DNA from: an uncultured Lachnospiraceae bacterium
GTDB lineage: Bacteria; Bacillota; Clostridia; Lachnospirales; Lachnospiraceae
DNA length: 14,275 nt
Assembly (NCBI GenBank): GCA_934371505.1
Contig: CAKRNW010000054.1
Coordinates: forward strand, 1-14,275
Direction: 5' to 3'
Position numbers and translations under genes: made by a program. Shown in pieces: positions 1 to 6,530 of the stretch (the first letter of the stretch is position 1; each line of letters opens with the position of its first letter). The notes under the pieces were generated by a model. That model had not been told where the DNA came from. It saw nothing but the letters and a program-made list of their open reading frames with translations, and did not search any database.

Positions 1-1174
1 AAAAGAATTTATGTCTTTTGCCTTTTCCCCCCGGGGTGTTATCCGGGTTATCGGAGGCTGCACGTTTGGCTGCGTTTAAGCTGTCCCCGGTCAGTTCATC
101 AAACCTACGAAGCAGATCCTTTGCCTCGCCGGAAAGCTTATCCGGAGTCTGGACAACCAGGGTTACATAATGGTCGCCACGGATGTCTTTGTTCCGCAGG
201 GAAGGAACGCCCTTGCCCTTCAGACGGACACGGGTGTCAGTCTGGGTTCCGGCTTTCACATCATAGATGACCTTGCCATCCACAGTATCAATGACCACTT
301 CGCCGCCCAGTGCAGCTACTGCAAAGGATACGGGTACAGTGGAATAAATATCGGTATTTTGTCTCTGGAAGATGGGGTGACGTCCTACGATGACTTCCAC
401 CAGGACATCTCCTCTGGGGCCTCCGTTTACACCGGGCTCACCTTTTCCAGCCAGACGTTTGCACTGTCCATTGTCAATACCTGCGGGAATATCCACGGCG
501 TATTTCTTCCGCATGGGGATATAACCGGTACCGCGGCAGTCGGGACATTTCTCTTTGATAATTTTGCCGGTGCCGTGACAGTCGGGACAGGTCTGTACAT
601 TTCGTACAGTTCCGAAGAAGGACTGCTGGGTAAATACCACCTGTCCCTTACCTCCGCATTTCGGGCAGGTCTCCGGACTGGTTCCGGGTTTTGCACCGGT
701 ACCGTGACAGGTATTACAGTCTTCCTTCACATTCAATTCAATTTCCTTGGTGGTACCAAAAATTGCTTCTTCAAAGGTAATATGCACACTGGTACGCACA
801 TTGGCACCCTTCATGGGGCCGTTGCTCTGACCGCCGCCTCTGCGTCCGCCACCGAAGATATCTCCGAAAATATCCCCGAAAATATCCCCAAAGTCAGCGC
901 CGTTGAAATCGAAGCCTCCATAGCCGCCTCCGCCTCCGCCATTGTCAAAGGCTGCATGACCAAACTGATCATATTTCCGACGCTTCTCAGGATCACTCAG
1001 TACGGCATACGCTTCGGAAGCTTCTTTAAACTTCTTCTCCGCTTCCGCATCACCGGGATTCATATCCGGGTGATACTTTTTAGCCAGTACACGGTATGCT
1101 TTTTTTAAAGTCGCATCATCGGCGTTTTTATCCACACCCAGGACTTCATAATAATCACGTTTCTGCTCTGCCAT
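1..1174 (-). CDS. dnaJ: Chaperone protein DnaJ (Hsp40), 3' end cut by window edge
   Basis: Co-chaperone that delivers unfolded clients to DnaK and stimulates its ATPase in the cytoplasm. The minus-strand frame is open from ATG 1174 to the left edge: 391 codons with no stop, so only the last few residues are missing (family length about 380-400). Visible domains are a J domain (residues 1-70) with HPD at 35-37, a Gly/Phe-rich linker containing three GDIF units, and a zinc-binding region with four CxxCxGxG motifs (CNTCHGTG, CPKCGGKG, CPDCHGTG, CPDCRGTG). The C-terminal substrate-binding part contains VVIDTVDGK and RLKGKGVP-type beta segments. The visible tail is basic (GGKGKRHKFF). The start is the only sensible ATG, and its ribosome site is weak (GAGAGA-like). 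It is the last gene of the heat-shock operon, 85 bases after dnaK across a stem-loop. All zinc ligands are present, so this is a type I DnaJ. Identification is very secure. Confidence 0.97.
   Translation of the reverse strand, partial: MAEQKRDYYEVLGVDKNADDATLKKAYRVLAKKYHPDMNPGDAEAEKKFKEASEAYAVLSDPEKRRKYDQFGHAAFDNGGGGGGYGGFDFNGADFGDIFGDIFGDIFGGGRRGGGQSNGPMKGANVRTSVHITFEEAIFGTTKEIELNVKEDCNTCHGTGAKPGTSPETCPKCGGKGQVVFTQQSFFGTVRNVQTCPDCHGTGKIIKEKCPDCRGTGYIPMRKKYAVDIPAGIDNGQCKRLAGKGEPGVNGGPRGDVLVEVIVGRHPIFQRQNTDIYSTVPVSFAVAALGGEVVIDTVDGKVIYDVKAGTQTDTRVRLKGKGVPSLRNKDIRGDHYVTLVVQTPDKLSGEAKDLLRRFDELTGDSLNAAKRAASDNPDNTPGGKGKRHKFF
852..887 (-). repeat. Three 12-bp tandem units coding GDIF in the DnaJ Gly/Phe region
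   Basis: Three adjacent 12-base units (ccgaagatatct, then ccgaaaatatcc twice, plus strand) encode GDIF-GDIF-GDIF within the flexible Gly/Phe linker of DnaJ. Two units are identical and the third differs at two bases. GDIF/DIF-type repeats are common in bacterial DnaJ linkers and affect substrate handling, so this is an in-gene repeat with possible copy-number variation, not a mobile element. Confidence 0.75.
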
Positions 1175-1205
1175 AGTTCTCTCACTCTGATTTCTAATAT
1201 TGCAC

Positions 1206-1239
1206 AGTCAGACAGCCGGCTTTTGGCCGCTGTCTGACT
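1206..1239 (-). promoter_or_regulatory. Intergenic stem-loop between dnaK and dnaJ
   Basis: A perfect 11-bp inverted repeat (AGTCAGACAGC at 1206-1216, GCTGTCTGACT at 1229-1239) can be extended by an inner CGGC/GCCG helix with a TTTTG loop and one bulged base. It occupies most of the 85-base gap between the dnaK stop (1260) and the dnaJ start (1174). In the direction of transcription it is not followed by a U run (the next bases are GTGCAATATT), so it is not a canonical intrinsic terminator. An mRNA-processing, stabilising or partial-attenuation element that lowers DnaJ relative to DnaK is the likeliest reading. That role is inferred; the structure is seen. Confidence 0.6.
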
Positions 1240-1259
1240 TTAAAAATATCGTAACGATC

Positions 1260-3134
1260 TTATACCTCTCTGAAGTCTCCGTCAATGATATCATCATTGG
1301 GTGCGGAGTTATCAGCCTGCTGTGTACCGCCCATGTCACCGGCCTGAGGACCTGCTGCGCCCTGCGCCTGCTGCATGTTCTCGTACATCTTGGTAAACAG
1401 TGCCTGGGAATCATTCATCAGTTTCTCTTTGGCTGCTTTCAGCTCATCCAGCTCAGAATCGTTCATCTCACGATCCTTGGTCTTTTCCAGAATGTCCTTA
1501 ACAGCGGTCAGATCTGCCTCAACACCAGCCTTTGCGGATGCATCAATCTTGTCACCAACCTCGCCCAGTGCCTTCTCGGTCTGGAATACGAAGGAATCCG
1601 CCTCGTTTCTGGTATCAATTGCTTCCTTACGTTTCTTATCCTGTGCCTCGTACTCAGCAGCTTCTTTTACTGCCTTATCAATCTCAGCATCAGACATGTT
1701 GGAACCTGCAGTAATGGTGATGTGCTGTTCCTTACCGGTACCCAGATCCTTAGCGGATACGTTTACGATACCGTTTGCATCAATATCGAAGGTAACCTCG
1801 ATCTGAGGTACACCTCTCATTGCAGGCGGGATACCATCCAGACGGAACTGTCCAAGGGACTTGTTGTCCTTCGCGAACTGTCTCTCACCCTGTAATACGT
1901 TGATATCTACTGCAGTCTGGTTATCAGCTGCCGTGGAGAATACCTGACTCTTCTTGGTAGGGATTGTGGTATTTCTCTCGATCAGACGAGTTGCGACACC
2001 TCCCATGGTCTCGATGGACAGAGACAGGGGAGTTACATCCAGTAAGAGGATATCCCCGGCACCAGCATCACCTGCCAGTTTACCACCCTGAATAGAAGCA
2101 CCCAGAGCTACACACTCATCAGGGTTCAGGGATTTATTGGGTTCCTTACCGGTTAACTGTTTTACCTTCTCCTGTACGGCAGGTACACGGGTGGAACCGC
2201 CGACCAGCAGTACCTTTGCGATCTCGTTATAGCTTAAGCCTGCATCCTTCATTGCGTTCTGTACGGGGATTGCGGTACGCTCGATAAGGTCGTGTACCAG
2301 TTCCTCGAATTTCGCACGGGTCAGATTCATGTCAAAGTGTTTCGGGCCTTCTGCGGTAGCAGTGATGAAAGGCAGATTGATATTGGTTGTGGTAGCGGAA
2401 GAAAGCTCTTTCTTTGCTTTCTCTGCAGCCTCTTTCAGTCTCTGCATTGCCATCTTATCGCCGGAAAGGTCGATGCCCTCCTGGTTCTTGAACTCTGCTA
2501 ACATCCAGTCGATGATCTTCTGGTCGAAATCATCACCACCTAAGTGGGTATCACCGTTGGTGGAAAGAACCTCGATGACACCATCGCCGATCTCGATGAT
2601 CGATACATCAAAGGTACCACCACCTAAATCGTATACCATGATTTTCTGCTCTTTTTCGTTATCAAGACCGTAAGCCAGTGCTGCTGCGGTAGGCTCGTTG
2701 ATAATACGCTTTACATCCAGACCTGCAATCTTACCTGCATCCTTGGTTGCCTGACGCTGTGCGTCGTTGAAGTATGCGGGAACAGTGATAACCGCCTCGG
2801 TTACGGGCTCTCCTAAGTAGTTCTCTGCATCAGCTTTCAGTTTCTGCAGGATCATTGCGGAAATCTGCTGAGGAGAATATTTTTTGCCATCAATGGTACG
2901 GCCATGGTCAGTACCCATATCCCGCTTGATGGAGGCGATGGTGTTGTCGGCATTGGTTACCGCCTGACGTTTTGCAGGCTCACCGACTAATCTCTCACCA
3001 TTTTTGGTGAATGCTACAACAGAAGGTGTCGTTCTTGCGCCTTCCTGATTAGCGATAACGGTGGGTTTACCACCTTCCATAACAGCTACACAGCTGTTGG
3101 TTGTACCTAAGTCAATACCAATAATTTTACTCAT
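1260..3134 (-). CDS. dnaK: Molecular chaperone DnaK (Hsp70)
   Basis: ATP-driven Hsp70 chaperone that binds and releases exposed hydrophobic peptides with DnaJ and GrpE in the cytoplasm. The 624-residue product has the phosphate-1 motif GIDLGTTNS (6-14), a second phosphate motif VYDLGGGTFDVS (167-178), the adenosine motif VLLVGGSTRVPAVQ (308-321) and the interdomain linker DILLLDVTPLSL (361-372). The substrate-binding beta domain and helical lid follow. The C-terminus is a low-complexity Gln/Ala/Gly tail ending DDDIIDGDFREV-like (exactly NDDIIDGDFREV). It is shorter than E. coli DnaK (638), consistent with the known deletion in the nucleotide-binding domain of Gram-positive DnaK. I chose ATG 3134 over the in-frame ATG at 3176: it has a near-consensus ribosome site 7 bases upstream and begins MSKIIGIDLG as in the family, while the upstream start would overlap grpE. 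It lies 31 bases after grpE and is controlled from the CIRCE promoter upstream of hrcA. Confidence 0.99.
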   Translation of the reverse strand: MSKIIGIDLGTTNSCVAVMEGGKPTVIANQEGARTTPSVVAFTKNGERLVGEPAKRQAVTNADNTIASIKRDMGTDHGRTIDGKKYSPQQISAMILQKLKADAENYLGEPVTEAVITVPAYFNDAQRQATKDAGKIAGLDVKRIINEPTAAALAYGLDNEKEQKIMVYDLGGGTFDVSIIEIGDGVIEVLSTNGDTHLGGDDFDQKIIDWMLAEFKNQEGIDLSGDKMAMQRLKEAAEKAKKELSSATTTNINLPFITATAEGPKHFDMNLTRAKFEELVHDLIERTAIPVQNAMKDAGLSYNEIAKVLLVGGSTRVPAVQEKVKQLTGKEPNKSLNPDECVALGASIQGGKLAGDAGAGDILLLDVTPLSLSIETMGGVATRLIERNTTIPTKKSQVFSTAADNQTAVDINVLQGERQFAKDNKSLGQFRLDGIPPAMRGVPQIEVTFDIDANGIVNVSAKDLGTGKEQHITITAGSNMSDAEIDKAVKEAAEYEAQDKKRKEAIDTRNEADSFVFQTEKALGEVGDKIDASAKAGVEADLTAVKDILEKTKDREMNDSELDELKAAKEKLMNDSQALFTKMYENMQQAQGAAGPQAGDMGGTQQADNSAPNDDIIDGDFREV

Positions 3135-3141
3135 GTCTTTT

Positions 3142-3148
3142 TCCTCCC
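3142..3148 (-). promoter_or_regulatory. Ribosome binding site that fixes the dnaK start
   Basis: GGGAGGA on the minus strand, 7 bases before ATG 3134. It supports initiation there and argues against the 14-residue-longer in-frame start at 3176, which lies inside grpE. Confidence 0.85.
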
Positions 3149-3165
3149 ATATATTCAATGTGTTT

Positions 3166-3780
3166 TTACTGTGCAACGGCTACCATGCTGTGTCTTACAA
3201 CACTGTCATGGTAGGTATAACCTTTTTGAAGTTCCTGTGCAATCACACCGGACTCAAATTCCTGGGATTCCACCTGCATCACTGCATTGTGTAAATCCGG
3301 GTTAAATTCCTGACCTACTGCCTCGATGGGTTTCACGCCCATGTTGTCAAGTTCGGTCATAAGCTGGCGGTAAATCATATTCATGCCATCGGCGAAGGGT
3401 GAACCCTTCTCTTCCTCCGGTATGGCAGCCAGCCCTCTTTCAAAGTTATCGACCACTGGGAGAATCTTTTCAATGACGCTCCTGGCTCCGGTCTCAAACA
3501 TTGCAGACTTTTCTTTTTCACTACGTTTGCGGAAGTTTTCAAACTCTGCCATCTGTCTCATGCATTTATCCTGAAGCTGATTGATCTGCTCTTTCAGTTC
3601 CTCTGTTTTTTTATCCGCTTTATCCTTTTTCTTTTTGTGACCTTTCTCTTCGCGCCCTCCGCTTTTTTCCTCCGGCTTTTCTTCCTTCGGTTCTCCGGAT
3701 TTCTCCGTGGATGCATCGGCTTCCAGGTCTTCCAGGATTTCTTCTAATACTTCTTCTTTTTCTTCTCTGTTTTCTGACAT
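3166..3780 (-). CDS. grpE: Nucleotide exchange factor GrpE
   Basis: Dimeric exchange factor that opens the DnaK nucleotide-binding domain to release ADP; its long helix also acts as a thermosensor in studied homologues. The product is 204 residues, within the usual 180-210. Residues 1-60 are extremely charged (Glu then Lys runs) and probably disordered. Residues 60-115 form the long coiled-coil helix and include the conserved AEFENFRKRSEKEK segment (78-91). The beta domain at the C-terminus carries PDLHNAVMQVE and the terminal block QKGYTYHDSVVRHSMVAVAQ, matching the family ending. The start ATG 3780 has GGAGGT five bases upstream. It sits 27 bases after hrcA and 31 before dnaK. Identification is secure. 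Confidence 0.98.
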   Translation of the reverse strand: MSENREEKEEVLEEILEDLEADASTEKSGEPKEEKPEEKSGGREEKGHKKKKDKADKKTEELKEQINQLQDKCMRQMAEFENFRKRSEKEKSAMFETGARSVIEKILPVVDNFERGLAAIPEEEKGSPFADGMNMIYRQLMTELDNMGVKPIEAVGQEFNPDLHNAVMQVESQEFESGVIAQELQKGYTYHDSVVRHSMVAVAQ

Positions 3781-3807
3781 TCCAGACCTCCGTTACCACT
3801 TAGGCGG

Positions 3808-4836
3808 TTATTTTTTGTACAGGTCATCCAGCTGATTTTTTAATGTTTTCAGCGCTCCGACCGCTTTATCATAATCCATTCGTTTCGGACCAATGATACC
3901 AATGGTTCCTTTCATTCCCTCTCCAAGTTCATAGGTAGCTGTGATAATACTGCAATCCTTCATGGACTGGATTGGTGTCTCATCACCAATGTAAACCTGT
4001 ATTCCGGTCTCGTTGGAATCATCCATCAGGTTCTGCTGTACCAGTTCTGTAAGCGCCTGCTTCTCTTCAAAGGTATTGATCAGCTCACTGGCTTTTTCCT
4101 GATCCGCCAGCTCCGGATATTTGAAAATGTTATTGGCACCGCTGGTGTAGACCTCCAGATCCTCTTCCTCCTTGATGGTGTCTGCCACTGCATCGATCAC
4201 ATTGCTGACGATATCGCTGTGGATACCTGCCTGCTGTTTCATGGCTGCGATCATGCCTAAGTTGATTTCATCAACGGACAGTCCATTTAAGTGGGTGTTC
4301 AATAACATGTTCAGTTTAAACAGTGTCTCATCGTCTAAGTTTTCCTCTACCTGGAGGATCGTATTCTTGATGAGATTGCTTTCCGCTACCACCACAGCCA
4401 GCAGCTGATGTTCATCCACTCTGGAGAGCTGTATGAACTTTACTTTATTGTGGTGCTGGGAAGGTGCCGAGATCATGGTAGCATAGTTGGTGCTGTTGGC
4501 AAGAAGTTTTGCCGCCTGCTTCAACAGGTTTTCCATTTTCTCTTCTTTTTCCAGAAGCATTCCTTTCAGTTCTTCCGTCTCCCGCTCCTTGTCAGCCATC
4601 ATGGTGTCCACATATAAGCGGTAGCCTTTGTCGGAAGGAATCCGTCCGGATGAAGTGTGAGGCTGTAAAATATACCCCAGCTCCTCCAAATCAGCCATCT
4701 CATTTCGAATGGTTGCGGAACTCAAGTTCAAGTCCGTGTATTTCGAAATCGTCCGGCTTCCCACCGGTTCACCGGTTTCCAGATAGTTACGGATAATGGA
4801 CTGCAATATTTTCATTTTTCTTTCATCCAACTGCAT
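3808..4836 (-). CDS. hrcA: Heat-inducible transcription repressor HrcA
   Basis: Repressor of class I heat-shock genes that binds CIRCE. Its folding depends on GroEL in studied Firmicutes, coupling chaperone supply to expression. The protein has 342 residues, the normal length. The N-terminus is a winged-helix domain (about 1-75) with RNYLETGEPVGSRTIS (16-31) and NLSSATIRNEMADLEELGY (37-55), followed by the family signature TSSGRIPSDKGYRLYVD (61-77). The rest is the GAF-like dimerisation region, ending in IGIIGPKRMDYDKAVGALK. Start ATG 4836 has AGGAGG 9 bases upstream. It is the first gene of the operon, just downstream of the promoter and CIRCE, so it is autoregulated. Confidence 0.98.
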   Translation of the reverse strand: MQLDERKMKILQSIIRNYLETGEPVGSRTISKYTDLNLSSATIRNEMADLEELGYILQPHTSSGRIPSDKGYRLYVDTMMADKERETEELKGMLLEKEEKMENLLKQAAKLLANSTNYATMISAPSQHHNKVKFIQLSRVDEHQLLAVVVAESNLIKNTILQVEENLDDETLFKLNMLLNTHLNGLSVDEINLGMIAAMKQQAGIHSDIVSNVIDAVADTIKEEEDLEVYTSGANNIFKYPELADQEKASELINTFEEKQALTELVQQNLMDDSNETGIQVYIGDETPIQSMKDCSIITATYELGEGMKGTIGIIGPKRMDYDKAVGALKTLKNQLDDLYKK

Positions 4837-4883
4837 CCAGAATCCCTCCTGACTATTGTTCCGTCATCGTTGTTTTGAAGTTG

Positions 4884-4910
4884 TTAGCACTCAACTTGAT
4901 AGAGTGCTAA
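4884..4910. promoter_or_regulatory. CIRCE operator (HrcA binding site)
   Basis: A perfect match to the CIRCE consensus TTAGCACTC-N9-GAGTGCTAA. Arms are at 4884-4892 and 4902-4910 with a 9-base spacer. It lies between the hrcA promoter and the hrcA start, about 48 bases before the ATG and at or just after the expected transcription start. HrcA binding there blocks the operon, and the same element in mRNA can form a 5' hairpin. No second CIRCE copy occurs elsewhere in the window. Confidence 0.98.
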
Positions 4911-4925
4911 TATCTTCATGTACTT

Positions 4926-4954
4926 AAACTACCACCTTCCCTATCTAATGTCAA
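4926..4954 (-). promoter_or_regulatory. Sigma-A-type promoter of the hrcA-grpE-dnaK-dnaJ operon
   Basis: On the minus strand there is a perfect -35 TTGACA (4949-4954), a 17-base spacer and a weak -10 TAGTTT (4926-4931) preceded by TGG, which makes an extended -10. The predicted start of transcription near 4919 places CIRCE immediately downstream, the classical arrangement for HrcA control. The poor -10 match is the main uncertainty. Confidence 0.75.
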
Positions 4955-4995
4955 CACCTGAAAAAGAAAATAATTATAAAAATTCTGTGAATAAT

Positions 4996-5024
4996 TTGAC
5001 TTTTTTCTTAAGATGAACTACACT
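4996..5024 (+). promoter_or_regulatory. Sigma-A-type promoter of the DUF6465 gene
   Basis: Plus strand TTGACT (4996-5001), a 17-base spacer and TACACT (5019-5024) match the sigma-A consensus at 5/6 and 4/6 positions. Transcription would start near 5031, giving a leader of about 70 bases. The promoter is divergent from the hrcA promoter; the two -35 boxes are about 41 bases apart. CIRCE lies outside this transcription unit. Confidence 0.65.
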
Positions 5025-5030
5025 ACTCTC

Positions 5031-5048
5031 AAATTCAGCAATGAATTT
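5031..5048 (+). promoter_or_regulatory. Small AT-rich hairpin at the 5' end of the DUF6465 leader
   Basis: Perfect 7-bp inverted repeat AAATTCA / TGAATTT around a GCAA loop, located exactly where transcription should begin. In RNA this GCAA (GNRA) tetraloop hairpin could protect the 5' end; as DNA it could be an operator. AT-rich 7-bp palindromes can occur by chance, so the functional claim is weak. Confidence 0.4.
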
Positions 5049-5089
5049 TGGTATGCTTGGTGGTTTTAAGCGCAAAACAGCGCGGGAAT

Positions 5090-5093
5090 GGAG
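5090..5093 (+). promoter_or_regulatory. Ribosome binding site fixing the DUF6465 start
   Basis: GGAG, 6 bases before ATG 5100. The in-frame ATG at 5088 overlaps this motif and has only a poor GCGGGA-type site, so translation most likely begins at 5100. Confidence 0.65.
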
Positions 5094-5099
5094 ATTATT

Positions 5100-5573
5100 A
5101 TGGAAAACAAAAAAAAGACAGTACAGGCTCAGGCAAAAAAAGCGGTGGAGGATGTGACCAAGAAAGCTGCTCCTATCGCAAAAGCGGCAGAGGAGGGTGT
5201 AACCAAAGCGGTAAAGGCCGTCAATGAGAACCCTTCCGTTAAGGAAGCAAAAAAAGCGGTAAAAGATGCTGCAAAAGAGGTAAAACCTGTGGTTGAGAAG
5301 GCAGAGAAGGAAGTAAAGAAGGTAACAAAAAAGGCTGCCACCGCTGCTAAAAAAGCAACCGCAAAGAAAGAAGTAAAGGCTTCCATCAATGTACAGTTCG
5401 GCGGGAAGAGTTACAATGCTGAGGAACTGGTAAAGATTGCGAAGGATGTATGGAAATACGATTTGAAGAAAAAGGTTGGCGATTTCAAAACGGTTGAGTT
5501 GTATGTAAAGCCTGAAGAAAACCAGTGCTACTATGTGATCAACGGTGAGGTGACCGGTAACTTCTTTATTTAA
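5100..5573 (+). CDS. DUF6465-like protein with Lys/Ala-rich 11-residue repeats
   Basis: Function unknown. The product has 157 residues, no signal peptide and no membrane segment. Residues 1-92 are dominated by Lys, Ala, Val and Glu, with 11-residue repeats: three units at 11-43, a break at NPSV (44-47), then four at 48-91 (for example KEAKKAVKDAA, KEVKPVVEKAE, KEVKKVTKKAA). This predicts a long amphipathic, strongly basic helix resembling LEA-type, apolipoprotein-like or histone-H1-like tails. Residues 93-157 look like a small folded domain (SINVQFGGKSYNAEELV, then KTVELYVKPEE, then YYVINGEVTGNFFI), which I recognise as DUF6465-like from memory. The gene has its own promoter and terminator and is divergent from the heat-shock operon. 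A nucleoid-associated or surface-coating role is possible, but this is inference from composition. An upstream ATG at 5088 would add four residues. Confidence 0.85.
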   Translation: MENKKKTVQAQAKKAVEDVTKKAAPIAKAAEEGVTKAVKAVNENPSVKEAKKAVKDAAKEVKPVVEKAEKEVKKVTKKAATAAKKATAKKEVKASINVQFGGKSYNAEELVKIAKDVWKYDLKKKVGDFKTVELYVKPEENQCYYVINGEVTGNFFI

Positions 5574-5594
5574 TAACATACATAAGACATTCAA

Positions 5595-5639
5595 AAACGG
5601 CGGCTTTCGTCCCTTATTTCAGGATGAAAACCGCCGTTT
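5595..5639. terminator. Bidirectional intrinsic terminator
   Basis: Arms at 5595-5612 and 5622-5639 form an 18-bp stem with one mismatch and one G-T pair, containing the GC core CGGCGG/CCGCCG, around a 9-base loop. On the minus strand the stem is followed by TTTTT then GAATG; on the plus strand by TTTATTCTATGATGATTTTA. It lies 21 bases after the DUF6465 stop and 14 bases after the uppP stop, between convergent genes, and probably terminates both. Confidence 0.88.
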
Positions 5640-5653
5640 ATTCTATGATGATT

Positions 5654-6490
5654 TTATTTTACAAGCATGAAATAACCCAATACCAAGATACCCAGCACAA
5701 TCCGGTACCAGCCAAACACCTTGAAATCGTGTTTCTTGATATAGCCCATGAGGAAACGGATCACAAAGACAGACACCAGAAAGGCCACCACCATGCCAAC
5801 CAGAAGGATGGTCACTTCCATTCCGGAAATTGCGATACCGGATGCAACGAATTTCAACACTTTTAACAGGCTGGCTCCGAACATCACAGGGATTGCCAGG
5901 AAAAAGGTAAATTCCGCTGCCACGGTACGGGATACTCCCAACAGTAACGCTCCTACAATGGTGGCACCGGAGCGGGAGGTTCCGGGAAAAATGGCGGCAA
6001 TCAGCTGGAATACACCGATCAGCATCACTGTTGTGTAATCCAGTTCTTTCAAGCTGGTGATTTTCGGGCTTTTGCCCTTATTCCAGTTTTCAATGAGGAT
6101 AAAAGCGACACCAAAGACAATCAGTGCAATGGAAACACAGGTGTAATTGTAAAACAGGGCATCCAGCACATCATCGAACAGCACGCCCACAATAGCGGCG
6201 GGGATGCAAGCCACGATAATCTTTATCCACAGGTTGATGATGCTTTTCTTAACAATGGATTTTCCCGGCTTTTTCTTGCGGAAGGGCCAGATTTTGTTCC
6301 AGTAAAGAATGACCACCGCCAGAATCGCGCCCAGCTGGATCACCACCAGAAACATATCCCAGAACTCTGCTGACACATCCATGGTGACAAACTCGTTCAG
6401 TAAAATCATGTGTCCGGTACTGCTGATGGGAAGCCACTCGGTAATTCCTTCCACGATACCAAACAGGATTGCTTTTAAAATTTCTAACAT
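5654..6490 (-). CDS. uppP: Undecaprenyl-diphosphatase UppP (BacA family)
   Basis: Integral membrane phosphatase that converts undecaprenyl diphosphate to undecaprenyl phosphate, recycling the lipid carrier of peptidoglycan and other wall polymers; extra copies confer bacitracin resistance. The 278-residue protein is very hydrophobic, with about 7-8 membrane segments. The N-terminal motif EGITEWLPISSTGH (14-27) gives the catalytic Glu14 and Glu18 and His27. The second motif PGTSRSG (169-175) supplies Arg173, matching E. coli BacA Arg174. Length is normal (about 270-280). The ATG at 6490 opens directly into the first motif; its upstream GAGAAAG is a modest ribosome site. It is the last gene before the terminator, 40 bases after the aminotransferase. 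Many Firmicutes have several UppP paralogues, so essentiality cannot be judged from the window. Confidence 0.96.
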   Translation of the reverse strand: MLEILKAILFGIVEGITEWLPISSTGHMILLNEFVTMDVSAEFWDMFLVVIQLGAILAVVILYWNKIWPFRKKKPGKSIVKKSIINLWIKIIVACIPAAIVGVLFDDVLDALFYNYTCVSIALIVFGVAFILIENWNKGKSPKITSLKELDYTTVMLIGVFQLIAAIFPGTSRSGATIVGALLLGVSRTVAAEFTFFLAIPVMFGASLLKVLKFVASGIAISGMEVTILLVGMVVAFLVSVFVIRFLMGYIKKHDFKVFGWYRIVLGILVLGYFMLVK

Positions 6491-6530
6491 ATTTTCTTTC
6501 TCTCAATTCTATTATTTATTTTTATGCGCG

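Noticed and set aside
852..887. Short tandem repeat considered as a CRISPR or mobile-element trace.
   Set aside because: It is an in-frame 12-base GDIF repeat inside dnaJ, with no spacers and no flanking duplications.
170..1108. Long plus-strand open frame of 312 codons.
   Set aside because: It lies antisense to dnaJ, whose minus-strand product has the HPD motif and four zinc motifs; the plus product has no recognisable family.
3135..3176. A 14-residue N-terminal extension of DnaK.
   Set aside because: The strong ribosome site before ATG 3134 and the conserved MSKIIGIDLG start favour the shorter form; the longer one overlaps grpE.
4974..5594. Minus-strand open frame of 206 codons rich in Phe, Leu and Cys.
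   Set aside because: It is the reverse complement of the Lys/Ala-rich plus gene, which biases the opposite strand toward hydrophobic codons; the plus gene has its own promoter, ribosome site and terminator.
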